64,000 bases of DNA from Papilionanthe hookeriana x Papilionanthe teres (GCA_022702705.1 CM040421.1:58174740-58238739), one strand, 5' to 3'; shown: positions 35,304-46,717, counted from the stretch's first letter. Notes: generated by a model not told the origin, from the letters alone. Translations and numbers: made by a program.

Positions 35304-36772
35304 ATGTCAAGCGGGCGGTTGGTCCCGAACTTTAGAAATGGCGTAAGCCTCGCACTCGACGAAAAGAGGGTGAAAGATGGAGCGATAATAGAGATTGACT
35401 CGGACTTCGCACCGCAGGCCCGCAATACGAGGAAAGTGATCGGGTCCCAATCGACCGAGAAGAACTACCCAGTCGACAAGAATGAAAGTGGGTGGCCCAA
35501 GCCACCAATCCAAGCAAAGAAGAAAAGAAAAACGGACATCGAAGAGGACAAGAGAATCAAGTCCGTAGTCACTACAGCAGAGGGCAGCTTGTCGCCGCCG
35601 CGCCCACGTAAATTCAGGAAATACGAAGAGCTACTCTCACAAAGCAACTCAACGAAGAAATAAAAATCGCCGTATCCGCAAGATGTTAACTAAATTAGCA
35701 ACGTGACCAGCGCGACGAGACAGCTGCTACTGCCGATGCATATACTTAAAGGATACCGGTTTGCCGAGAACCCGAAGGAAGGAGGCCAGCTCCGAGGATA
35801 ACGAAGAAACCGGGGAAATCTCAAGAAGAACAGAAGAAAGAAGGCTACTACGCCACCGGATAAAGTCACCGCAATGCATGACCTTGTTGCGTAAGCAACC
35901 CCGGAGTATGTCCCGACGAACATCATCCCCGAGGAGCCAAGGTATGCGGGAGAACGTGAAGGGATCGAGCCATATATCCCACAAGACGTCACTGTGCCTC
36001 GCCATTTGCAAATTATTCCGAATACGAGCTAGAAAGAATACGGAATGTCAAGAAGAAAACTTTTGAATACTTCGAGAGAATCGGAGGCAGGAGGATCAAT
36101 ATACTAGAAGGCCTCGAGTTACATACGTACGTGTTCTCGGAATACGAACAACAACAAATCGTGGACCGCATCCGGATTTGAAAAAGATGGGCCGAGCAGG
36201 TCGCTTAAGAGAAAACACTTACTCGGAACCACGGAGATGGATGCCGTGGAAGGGGAGAATTACAATACAATGTGGATGCTCGCTACAACTTCGCGTAAGA
36301 CAGGAAGGGAAACCCACCGGGATACTCCGTCATGGCCGGGTGGATCCAATGCCATTAGTCATTAAAAGGATGGTAAAAAGAATGATAGCATGGAGGGTAT
36401 CGCCAGCAGATTGCATACCCAACAGCTTGCATCATTAATATTTACAAGAAGGGTGACCGCATACCCCCGCACATAGATCACCACGACTTTGTCGACCTTT
36501 CGCACAGCTTTTTTCGAACGAGTGTAATATCATGTTCGGATCCGACCTCCGGATAAGCAAGCCCGTGTGAGTTCCGAGGGCCAGTAAAGATACCATTACC
36601 GGTAGGTTCCGTCATGATACTGAAGGGAAACGGAGCAGATGTCGCTAAACATTGCATACCAGGAGTACCAGTGAAGCGGATCTCAGCTACTTTCGAAGGA
36701 TGGACGACAGGAAAGCACCTTACCACTTCCAACTGCACCCGGAGTTAGAGAGCCTCCGACCTTACGAGCTGT
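35304..36772 (+). pseudogene. AlkB-domain (ALKBH9/10-like 2OG-Fe(II) oxygenase) ORF of element E, frameshifted
   Basis: An extra ORF after pol. The N-terminal part (35304-35663, MSSGRLVPNFRNG...) is basic with an NLS-like AKKKRKT and no known domain. From ~36014 the reading matches plant ALKBH9/10-type proteins, an AlkB subfamily that removes N6-methyl groups from RNA adenine using 2-oxoglutarate and Fe(II). Visible motifs: ELERIRNVKKKTFEYFERI, LEGLELHTYVFSEYEQ, RENTYSEPRRWMPWKGRITI, GILRHGRVDPMPLVIKRM, NIYKKGDRIPPHIDHHDF (Fe ligands H 36470-36472 and D 36476-36478), NECNIMFGSDL, VGSVMILKGNGADVAKHCIP (distal His 36650-36652) and KRISATF (2OG-binding Arg 36677-36679). All four ligands are present. 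The reading changes frame at least six times, with few nonsense substitutions. The stop is 36746-36748 or, in the neighbouring frame, 36770-36772. Confidence 0.88.
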
Positions 36773-37612
36773 GAGTTACATGGAAAATATCACACCTCCA
36801 ACGTACATCCATACGGCATCATTGCCAAGGATGGCTTGGAAGGTGATGTTATTGACCATGCACCTCACTATTCAGACATGGATTTTTGACAGATACCTTT
36901 TTGGATGGATCGACAAAGATCATACATAGTCCGTTTTGAGTCTATATGGATTGTATGAGATGTATTCCAGCATCGAGTTGTATGATGTATCTTCAGCATG
37001 ATTGGAATGAAAGTGATGATGTCACATTTTTGGCCTTCACCTCTTTTGTGCGAATTGACTGGGAAACGCCATTAAAGTTAAACGAACTTCGAACAAAGAA
37101 CAGAAAAGAAAAAAAATAAAAAATAAATAATAATAAAAATAAAATAAAAAAAAGAAGAAAATAAAAATATAAATAATAAACGAGAATTTTTTTTTCCTTA
37201 AAAATCCAAACATAAAAATAACTTCAAAATCCACGTGAACGCTAAATAAAATTCACATGAACATTAAATACACAGCTAAAAAAATTTGGAAAGTTGAAGG
37301 ACAAACAAAATGAAAATGAATCTCAAATCGGATCCCACTCTAAATTCATCTTTTCAAACATTTCAAATCAACTCCAAATCGAAATTTATCTCAAGAAGCT
37401 TTGAAATTCTCTCGTCGGACAACTCTTCCTCACAAGAGACCCACACTTCAATTTCGGAACCCTAAACCTTTTTTCGTCACATCGAAATCATTTCGACTTT
37501 TGTGGCCTACCTTTCTTCCCCGTATGGAGATCGACTAGGTCTATTGACAAGGAGCCACGAGCTTTGTCTGATTTGGTTCTGATGGCATGAGACTGGGTCC
37601 CTCTTCACACAA
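36773..37612 (+). other. Element E 3' region before the minisatellite
   Basis: About 840 bp of AT-rich DNA, with an A-rich purine stretch at 37085-37180. No ORF or domain recognised. Confidence 0.5.
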
Positions 37613-38985
37613 ATAAACTTTCGAGATTGGAATCCATTTCCAATTCTCATTAAACTTTCGAGATTGGAATCCATTTCCAATTCTCATTAAACTTTCTCTC
37701 ATTAAACTTCCGAGATTGGAATCCATTTCCAATTCTCATTAAACTTTCTAGATTGGAATCCATTTCCAATTCTCATTAAACTTCCGAGATTGGAACCTCG
37801 TTCCAATTCTCATTAAACTTTCGAGATTGGAATCCATTTCCAATTCTCATTAAACTTCCGAGATTGGAATCCATTTCCAATTCTCATTAAACTTTCGAGA
37901 TTGGAATCCATTTCCAATTCTCATTAAACTTTCGAGATTGGAATCCATTTCCAATTCTCATTAAATTTTCGAGATTGGAACCTCGTTCCAATTCTCATTA
38001 AACTTCCGAGATTGGAATCCATTTCCATTTCTCTTTAAACCTTCGAGATTGGAACCAGTTTCCAATTCTCATTAAACCTTCAAGATTGGAACCAGTTTCC
38101 AATTCTCATTAAACCTTTGAGATTGGAACCAGTTTCCATTTCTCTTTAGACCTTCGAGATTGGAACCAGTTTCCAATTCTCATTAAACCTTCGAGATTGG
38201 AACCAGTTTCCAATTCCGAGATCGGAACCGCTTCCATTTCTCTTTAGACCTTCGAGATTGGAACCAGCTCCAATTCTCATTAAACCTTCGAGATTGGAAC
38301 CAGCTTTCCATTTCTCTTTAGACCTTCGAGATTGGAACCAGCTTCCAATTCTCATTAAACCTTCGAGATCGGAACCAGTCTCCATTTCTCTTTAGACCTT
38401 CGAGATTGGAACCGCTTCCATTTCTCTTTAAACCTTCGAGATTGGAACCGGCTTCAATTCTCATTAAACCTTCGAGATTGGAACCAGCTTCCAATTCTCA
38501 TTAAACCTTCGAGATCGGAACCGGCTTCCGTTTCTCTTAGACCTTCGAGATTGGAACCGCTTCAATTCTCATTAAACCTTCGAGATTGGAACCGGTTTCC
38601 ATTTCTCTTTAGACCTTTGAGATTGGAACCAGCTTCCATTCTCATTAAACCTTCGAGATTGGAACCAGCTTCCAATTCTCATTAAACCTTTGAGATTGGG
38701 AACCGCTTCCATTTCTCTTTAGACCTTCGAGATCGGAACCGGCTTCTAATTCTCATTAAACCTTCGAGATTGGAACCGGCTTCCATTTCTCTTGTAGACC
38801 TTCGAGATCGGAACCGGCTTCCATTTCTCTTTAAACCTTCGAGACCGGAACCGCATTCCAGTTCTCTTTAAACCTTCGAGACTAGAACCCGATTCCAGCT
38901 TCTCTTTAAACTTTCGAGATCGGCACCTAAATTCTGATTCTCATCCCCTTCAATCAACACTTAAACTCCGATTCTCATTCTGCGG
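37613..38985 (+). repeat. 37-bp minisatellite, ~35 copies, hairpin-forming
   Basis: The unit resembles 'ttcgagattggaatccat' + 'ttccaattctcattaaac'. Each unit contains ATTGGAA and TTCCAAT (7-bp inverted repeat, 4-6-nt loop). Two subtypes are seen: 'ctcattaaac' ends dominate on the left, and 'ctctttagac' ends alternate on the right. Copies degenerate toward 38985. The array lies in the 3' untranslated part of E, where Tat/Ogre-type elements are known to carry hypervariable tandem repeats. ORFs across it on the - strand are artefacts of the repeat. Confidence 0.95.
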
Positions 38986-39405
38986 CTGGTACCCCGATTC
39001 CAGTTTTCCTTGCAATCCCGAGGTTGGAACTTAGGTTTCAATTTTCAATTCAAATCCAAATTTCAAATTCAAAATTCCTCAAATTGATTTTAAATCAAAC
39101 TTCAATCTAAATGAAAACTCAAAATCTAAACTTACACATCAAAACTTAAACTAAAACAAAACGAAAATCTAAATCGAAATTCCCCCCAGATCATGTGATT
39201 TGGGACTCACCTCCTTTTCCTTTCCCCAGATAGAGTTCAGGGATCTCCAGTCTTGGAGATGCACTTGACACTCCCCAGCGGAAATTCTTCTACTTCGTCC
39301 TAAGTTTATCACTTGGACATCTGTGTTGGTTTTGTTGATCTTTTCGGTCAACGCCAATATGCGCGGTGTGCTTGGTTAGTACACCACACCTATTGGGGGT
39401 CCATT
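38986..39405 (+). other. Element E pre-LTR region and polypurine tract
   Basis: AT-rich sequence, then a more complex 230 bp, then the purine run 'attgggggt' (39392-39400) five bases before the 3' LTR. Plus-strand primer site. TCCCCAGCGGA at 39272-39282 is an 11-nt exact complement of part of the PBS. Confidence 0.65.
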
Positions 39406-42400
39406 TGTTGACCTCATTTTTGGTGAGGTCTTCTCTTCTTCTCTTTAATACTTAGGATCTAGCCTTAGGCTTTTCCTTTGACTATCCTAGAGGATTAGAA
39501 TCGGGACCCACCACTTAGAAATTCAAACCACTTCCTAACTCCCCGCAAACTCCACAAACTCGATCGTAGACCCCTAATCACCTAGAGGGTTGAAATTAGA
39601 TGTGGAAGTTTAAAGGATGAGTTCCCATAGGACTCTTTGGCCTGTGGACCGCCCGGCTGGCCCTGGTCCGGTGAAGGGGCCGACTTACACACACACTACA
39701 CCTATACACTACACTTTCACACACCTCTTAAAACCACAACCATACCCACTTGACCTCCCGACTCATGAAGGTGATTCACATGGATGGTCCTTAACCCCTA
39801 AGCCCTTGGCTAAGAGGGTTAGGAACAACATAGTGGATGCCTCAAATGAGTCCCTTCATGGCTCATGTGGGCTTGATATGGCTTCATGGCTCAAACAAAA
39901 TGATTTCATTCCACTTACATTCACCCAATCTTCAATTTTCCAAATTTTCAATTTTCCAAATTTTCAATTTTTGACCCCCGGGACCCTACACCCGCTTAGC
40001 CTACCCAAAACCCTTGAAACCCCCCAAAATTTGCAAAATCACCTAAATTACCCAAAATTCTCCAAAATCAATCCTAAACATTGCCTCACCAATCAAATTG
40101 ATCATCCATAGCCAAAAATACCAAAAATTCCAAAAATACCTCCCAATACCTCCCAATACCTCCCAATACCCTCCAAATACCCAAAATGCCCCTCTTAGCA
40201 AAAAAATCCAAAAATTCAGAAAATTCCCAGAAAATTCTAGAAAATCCAAAATATTCCCAATTTCATTTTTTTCAATTACACCATGGGCCAATTTTGTCAA
40301 TTTACCCCACTTTTATCAAAACCCCCAATTTGACCCATTTTAACCCAAAATGAACCCAATGTCAAACCAAACCTACCCAATTGACCCAAATTCTTGTCCA
40401 ATTCAATTCTAAACTTCAATTCAACATCCCCAACACCAATCTAGACCAAATCCAAGTCCAATTTGATTGACATTTGGATCCAATTTCACTTTTGGCCTTA
40501 AAGCCCAATTTGGACCCATGGCCCAAACTTAGCCCAAACTAACCCAATTCAACTCCAATTAACCCCAAATCTTTTCTAAACCTTCCTTAACATCCCCACA
40601 AAAAAAAAACTAACATGATTTGCCCAAAATTTAGACCCAAACCCCACTCAAATTCAACCCAAAGCTAAAAGGCCCAATTTTGACCTAAACCCAAACCTAA
40701 CCCAAATAAGCCCAAACCCCAAAATCAAAACCCAACCAAAGCCAAAACCTCTTTGAAACACTCCCATAAACATTTTCCAACATTTATTTTACATCAATTT
40801 CAACCCTAGCCCAACATTGACCCAAGTTAGCCCAATTTGACCTATATTGGCCCATTCACCAAAGAGGTCCAAATCCAACCCAAACCTAGCCCAAACACTT
40901 CAAATTTATTCCAAATCATTCATGAAACATTCCTAAAATAAATTCAACACTTATTGGATCCAATACTTTGCAAAATTCTCATTCTAAAATAAAAAAAAAC
41001 CCACTTCCCTAAATCACTTTAAAAGCCCACCTTCACTAAATTTCAAAGGCCCAAAGCCCACATGACAACCTTATATCATCATCCATTGGATGGAACCATC
41101 TCCTAAGTTCTAAACCCATGATAAAATAAATCCAAATTAAGCCATGTGCCAAATTCCATCAAATCACTCCTAAATTACCAAAATTTCCAAATTCCATTTT
41201 CATGAAATTGATCAAGCTTTTCCCCAAGCCAAAGACAAGCCATGAAGCCACATGCAAGCCATGGACAAGTCACATGAAATCATGGGAGGTTTGACATGTG
41301 ATCAAGCCATTAATGGAAAAAGGAGGAGCCTCTTTTAAGCCCCCTTAAATAGGTTTTAACCCTTTTAATGCTTCACCTTAATCCATGATTAATCAAAATA
41401 TTCATGGATGGTGACCTCTCTACCCTTTTCTAGCTGATTCACCTGATCCTCCCTCAGCCCAAATCATCCATGGAAGGGTGCACCAAACCCAAAATGGTGG
41501 GTTGACCCATTTGGACCCAAAATGAGCCTCTCCCCATACCATTTTAATCCAAACCCTTTACACATGTCCATGGCCAATTGATTGCACAAACCTCCAACCC
41601 TGACCCACCTGGACCTGAGGGTGATCCATGCCTCGCCGGCCACCGCCCGGGTCGCCGGAAAACACCATGGCCGAGACCTCGGGAGGAGCCAAACTTTGGA
41701 ATTCCACCTCGCCGAGTCGCCCCATGCCCAATGGCCACCATGGCTGTTCTTCCTCGACCTAAGCAGACTGATCCCAAGCCCTAACTCCCCCGGGAGAGCC
41801 TCCAGCCATGCCTATTTAAACACCACCCCCTCTCGGCCATGAGAGGTGCCTGAACCAAACCTTAAGGAAACTCGCCAAAATCATTCCGCATCACTCTCCA
41901 CACATGAGAGCACTTGATCCCCACCGAATTCCAGCCCCAATTCCCTCCAGACTGAGCTCAATTTCGAGCTCAAACTTTAGCCCAAAAACCAGGACACTTC
42001 TTCACAGTGGATCAATCTTCAAATTGACCGGTCCTACACCTTCACTCGTACCAAGAGGAGAAGTTTCCCACCGAAAGCCCCATCCCTGAGCCACCTAGCT
42101 TGTTCCAGCTCTCCAAGCTTTGTGATCGGCTGTGGTCACTTTCATAGCTAGACAATTCACTGTGCCAAGGGACTTCATCCGGAGCTTACTCGGACCCAAT
42201 CGAAGGTGACACAACTCTCGCATCGAAGCTTCACTTCTCTGAGCAAAGGTATGAACTCATTCTTCTTCCCGAGCTTACAGAGATTATCCATTTAATTTGA
42301 ATCAATTTCAATGCATGTTTACCGTATGGATGTATTCGTCTCTTCAAGACGAATCCATAGAGCATAAGAACACGAAAATCCGTTGAGAATCGAGCGAGAA

Positions 42401-45400
42401 ATTAGTGGTTAGAAGGTCGACGGTCACGGGTGCACACCGACCGTAGACGATGACCAGGAGCCGTTGGATCGCGCGTGTATCGAGCGGACGGTTCAGATTG
42501 CGCCGGACCAGGGAATGTTATGTGAACCGCGGGTCCCGGGACGGCTGACTCAGATGGCGGCTGACTCTGGTCATTAGGAATGTCCCATAATTTTCTTAAG
42601 GACAGAAACTTTCCCTTGGTCATATTATTAAATTTTCCTTGGAAATCCTTATTTTCCACCAAAAATAATTACATAAATAAATTAAATACGGAAAAATCAC
42701 ATTTTCTCCTCTAATGTCTTTATTGACATATGAGTGAAGTCACATAAAAATTTAAAATTCATTTGAGTTCAATTTAGTGAGTTATGAAATTATTAAGCTT
42801 GAAGGGCAAAATGGTAATTAAAATTTTAACCCCTAATTAAAACTTTAGGCTTAATAAAATGAAAAGGTAAAATATTTGATCTTAATCTGATTTGGATGAT
42901 TGAAATTTAAATAATTAAAGTGTAGAAACCTATTAAACAATTCAACAATAATTGAAATGAACTTTAATTAAAATAATTAATTAAATTTGGAAGAATAATA
43001 AATTGGAATTATTAAAATAGTGGATGTTATTAGGAAGAAGTTTGCTCTTTAATTTAAGAATCCCTAAATTAATCATCCCAATAATATTTAATTCCTAATT
43101 AAAATGATAATCCAAGTTTAAGATTTAAAATGCTAAAAGACTTAATCATTAAATTAAATTAAAGTTAAGTTATTTAAATCAAACCCTTTTAAAATAAAAT
43201 ATTAAATTAAAATTAAAAAATTAAATTAAATTAAATTAAACTAAATTAAAACACATTAAATTAAATTAAATTAAATCAAATTTAAATTTAAATTAAATTA
43301 AATTAAATTAAATTAAATTAAAATTAAATTAAATTAAATTAAATTAAATTAAATTAAATTAAATTCAATTCAATTAAATTAAATTAAATTAAATTAAATT
43401 AAATTAAATTAAATTAAATTAAATTAAATTAAATAATATTATATTAAATTAACTGAAATTAAATTAAATTAAACCACATTAAATTAAGTTACATCAAATT
43501 AAATTAAATTAAATATAACATCACCTAAGACATAAAGAATTCAAAATAAATCTAAAACAACTTGAACACTATTCCAAACTTAAATCCATTAACTAAAATT
43601 AAATCATGAACCACTTGAACATCCATTTGCCCTCGAAAGCTACTGATGTCATAACTCTTAAGAGGAGTGTTAAATGAAATGTTATTTCACTTATGAGATA
43701 TTTAAATGTCCTAGTTCACTGAGCAAGACAACAAAACTTAAACTCTCGGACGATTAATTCATTTGTATAATTATATTCACTTGGACTTAAAACAATCCTA
43801 GAAATATTGAAAAGATGTTTAAGATTCGTCTTAAGCACTTCCTCGATATGATAGGATATTTATAAGAACAATTGAACTTAATTGTTCTTTGATAAAGAAA
43901 ATTGTCCTCAAACCAAAATACAAGAACCTAGACGTCGTAGGAAATGACTAGCTATAGGATTAGGAACTTGGTAGAAAACCATAACCCTTCCCTTAGCTTT
44001 ACCTAGGAACTTACTTTAAATGCTTAAATATTCTAACTGTGTTTTAAGTGCAGCTTGGGATGACGGGAAGACCCTCCAGGTACGCTTTTATTTTATTGCA
44101 ATTTATTTAATCGCATCGCACTTACTTTTCTTGCATGATAAAAAACTGTTGCATGAAAACCCACACCTCTAGGATAGTCCCTAAAACCGAAACCAAAACT
44201 AAATTAAAAGTCATTACAAGATAAAATTCACCGCCACAACATTTCAAAATATAAGACAACTCAAAATTTAATCACAAACGTAACAACAAAACTACAAATT
44301 TAACTAAATTAAAACGACTTGTTTGATGATCGTGAATACCTCGGATGATGTAACCTACGTGTTACTAACTGGATTTCCCACGGTCTAAATGAAAGTGTGG
44401 AACTCATTCAGTTTAGTTTAGCAAATTCATCTGGACTAAGTGAATCCGATAAAAATAACGATGCCGAAGGATGGAACCGTGGGATCTTAACCTAGGTGTT
44501 GTTATAATCAACTTTAAGATTTGTTTAATTAAGATATTTAAAACACTTGGATTTTAAGATTTTCTCTAAACCAAAACACTTCTCTCATCTCCCGATTTAT
44601 GATTTCTAAAACTAAACCTCTCGCAACAACAAGGAGCTTGGAGCATGGTGGGCAAGCACGACCATCGTCATCGCAGAAACCCGAGTCTACTTCGTAAAAC
44701 TTTCCTTAGAACTAAATAACCAAGCCATAGGACTTCGAGGTAGTCTGCCTAGCGCAACATAAATCCTCAACTCTTCGTTAGGCATTTGCATGATCATGTC
44801 ATGTAAATTAAGCCCTAACCGGTCTTAGGACTCCGAGGTAGTCGTTTGGTATGACATAAACCCTCATATCTTCAAGGCTATTTGTATGATTTTATCATTC
44901 AAATATAAGTCCCAATTAATTAAAATTGGCAAGATCAAAACATTAAATAAACATTAGGACCTTCCTAAATTCAAGCCAAACAAATAGGATAGTCAGGAAA
45001 TTACCGAAGTTCGCTTCGAATCTGTGATTTCTCCTACCTTTCTTCCTTTGAATTCCCAAAACAAAATGTTCCAAACTTGATCCATTCCCTATTGAAATTC
45101 CAAAACTCAATCCATTGAAAACTTAAACCTCGAAATTCTCGAGAGCGAACTACTCGATTATTATCGAGAGTTTTCTTAGGTGATTCCCGTCACTTAAGAT
45201 GTAATTAACTATAGGGGCTTGCCCTTATAGAGAATTTTAAGAACCTGAGTAATATAAACCCCGTTTAATGTTTTCATATTAAATAGTGGAATTTGTCGGC
45301 TTATAAAATTGGTTCGCAGACCAAACGAATGTCACAAATCTTCTAGTTTATTTAATCGAGCCCCATCATTAAGCAATGTGTCTATTCTTCGGGATAGATA

Positions 45401-45615
45401 CATGGTTTGTGATGCGGTGCTCGTTTATATAAACTATTCGGGATGTGAGATCAGTTTGATTTCATATCTTAAAATTTTCAAATTTAAAATTATTTTCAAA
45501 ATCAAATATTACTTTTCAAATTATTTATTTAAATTAAATTAAAATTCGCCGACAACTTCCGTAGGCGACCCCCCTTTTCCAAATAAAACACCAAAACCTA
45601 AAAAATATGCCGACA
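39406..45615 (+). repeat. Element E 3' LTR (6210 bp, internal deletion)
   Basis: Starts TGTTGACC and ends GCCGACA, followed by the TSD AGGCT. Relative to the 5' LTR it lost ~1.25 kb at a junction near 42565-42570 (GC-rich CpG block joined directly to 'ggtcattaggaatg'). It keeps ~260 bp (42970-43233) that the 5' LTR lost. The TATA-like CTATTTAAAC is kept at ~41812-41821, and an ATTAA array lies at 43195-43515. Many small differences from the 5' LTR fall at CAG/CG-type words. Confidence 0.92.
43195..43515 (+). repeat. ATTAA array in element E 3' LTR
   Basis: Pentamer array equivalent to 23855-24130 but longer, with different interruptions. Confidence 0.85.
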
Positions 45616-46329
45616 AGGCTCAGCAACTACTTCAGCACTTTGACATAGAGAATACATCAGTGATGGAAAACCAAGTCCAATAGATGTGCTAGAATGAGCA
45701 GTAGCCTCCACAGAATCATAAATAATGCTCCTTACATAAATAGACTTCCTCTTTTGAATGCAGTAGTTTAGAATAGCTCTATCTCTGGTAACTTCAGTCA
45801 GATGATTGGATGGAAGGAGACGAGCAGAAATAAAGTAGTGTCATGCCTTGGAAACACCATTAAGCTTAGAAGATGAAAAATTTATCCTTTTTCCATTCCG
45901 AGTCTTCCAGGCTCCAGTACTATCAGTCAGGTAAGCAATGATCATGTCTAAATCTTCCTCAGATGGAGATAAACCTGAGTAATAACACTCAATGTTTGGC
46001 AGCTGGCCATAGAAAATGTTGATGCATTCAGGAGTGAATCCTACTCCAACTCCTCGAACGAAAATCTCGTATTCCTCTACATCCACGAAATTAGCATAAA
46101 ACACTCTAACCACCGGGATAACGGCAACAACAGTGAAATAGCAAAATCGTTGTCAGTTGAGTGCAACAATTGTCTCCTCAATTCTTTCTTCAGGATTATA
46201 GAAACTTCGCTCTGAGATAAACTTCCGAGTCATAGCAAAATCATTATATCGGAAGTGTGTAGCAGCAGTGACGAACTTTCTACGATCAAAGTTTTCTGGT
46301 TCCTTTCCTCGCTTAGATTTGGGTGTCAT
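45616..46329 (-). pseudogene. Element C accessory ORF copy 2, N-terminal half (Transposase_32-like)
   Basis: On the - strand ATG 46329 gives MTPKSKRGKEPENFDRRKF. The core AVIPVVRVFYANFVDVEEYE, FVRGVGVGFTPECINIFYG and ECYYSGLSPSEEDLDMIIAY has the look of the 'putative plant transposon protein' domain (Transposase_32, PF20167 by my recollection), frequent in ORFs after pol in Athila-like elements. Two TGA codons replace Trp, in VALN*QRFCYF near 46155 and in VSKA*HYFIS near 45842. The frame runs to 45616, where E inserted, and resumes at 19071. Total ~385 codons. Function unknown; it sits in the env position of envelope-class elements, but I see no clear membrane segment in it. Confidence 0.8.
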
Positions 46330-46532
46330 CTAAACGTGAAAGAAAAATGCAAAATAAATTCAACGGATCTATGAAAATAAACTAATTTAAGCTTTTCAAA
46401 CTTAAAATAGCTTAAACACCCATCGATTTGATCATAAAAAATCAAAATTTTCCTCAAAATTTTGGTTTTTCTAGATGAGAGAAAAATCCATGGTAAAAAT
46501 AAAAAATAATGAGTTTATAATATAGATCTGAC
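46330..46532 (-). other. Putative intron directly before element C accessory ORF copy 2
   Basis: On the - strand, donor-like CTCAAG|GTCAGATC and acceptor TTCTTTCACGTTTAG|ATG, 203 nt. The interior contains TTTTTTATTTTTACCATG, nearly identical to TTTTTTATTTTTGCCATG in the 201-nt intron candidate of element B (60313-60513). Confidence 0.5.
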
Positions 46533-46703
46533 CTTGAGATGAAGAAATCAAGTGATTTCAAGCCCAAAAACTTGAAAATATGGCTCAAAATGGGATCTCT
46601 AGGTGGTATTTTTGCGAAAATACTGCGGAGAAGGAAGCTTAGGCGTCAAAAATGGCGTGGGGGGGGGGTTTAAGAAGATGAGTTTTCGGGTTCAGGCCGA
46701 ACC

Positions 46704-46717
46704 GGCGCCTAGGCGCC
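46704..46717 (-). repeat. GGCGCCTAGGCGCC palindrome before accessory ORF copy 2 of C
   Basis: A perfect 14-bp palindrome, identical to those in C's LTRs, ~375 nt upstream of ATG 46329 on the - strand. Confidence 0.85.

Larger units (their letters stand above)
19072..45615 (+). mobile_element. Giant Tat/Ogre-like LTR retrotransposon E carrying an AlkB-domain ORF
   Basis: It spans 26,544 bp with 5' LTR 19072-26227 and 3' LTR 39406-45615. Internal order: PBS, ORF1-like region, gag, acidic linker, protease, RT, RNase H, archaeal-type RNase H, integrase, splice acceptor, AlkB-domain ORF, 37-bp minisatellite and polypurine tract. The second RNase H, the large size, the leader ORF upstream of gag and the PBS type all point to the Tat lineage (Ogre-like). 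The ORFs are broken mostly by single-base frame changes rather than stops. It is the youngest insertion of the nest. Confidence 0.93.

Noticed and set aside
36478..36738. 86-aa ORF on the - strand
   Set aside because: Shadow of the AlkB domain, which reads on the + strand.
37613..38985. Regular 37-bp repeats resembling a CRISPR array
   Set aside because: The repeats are contiguous with no unique spacers, degenerate, and sit inside a plant retrotransposon 3' region. It is a minisatellite.
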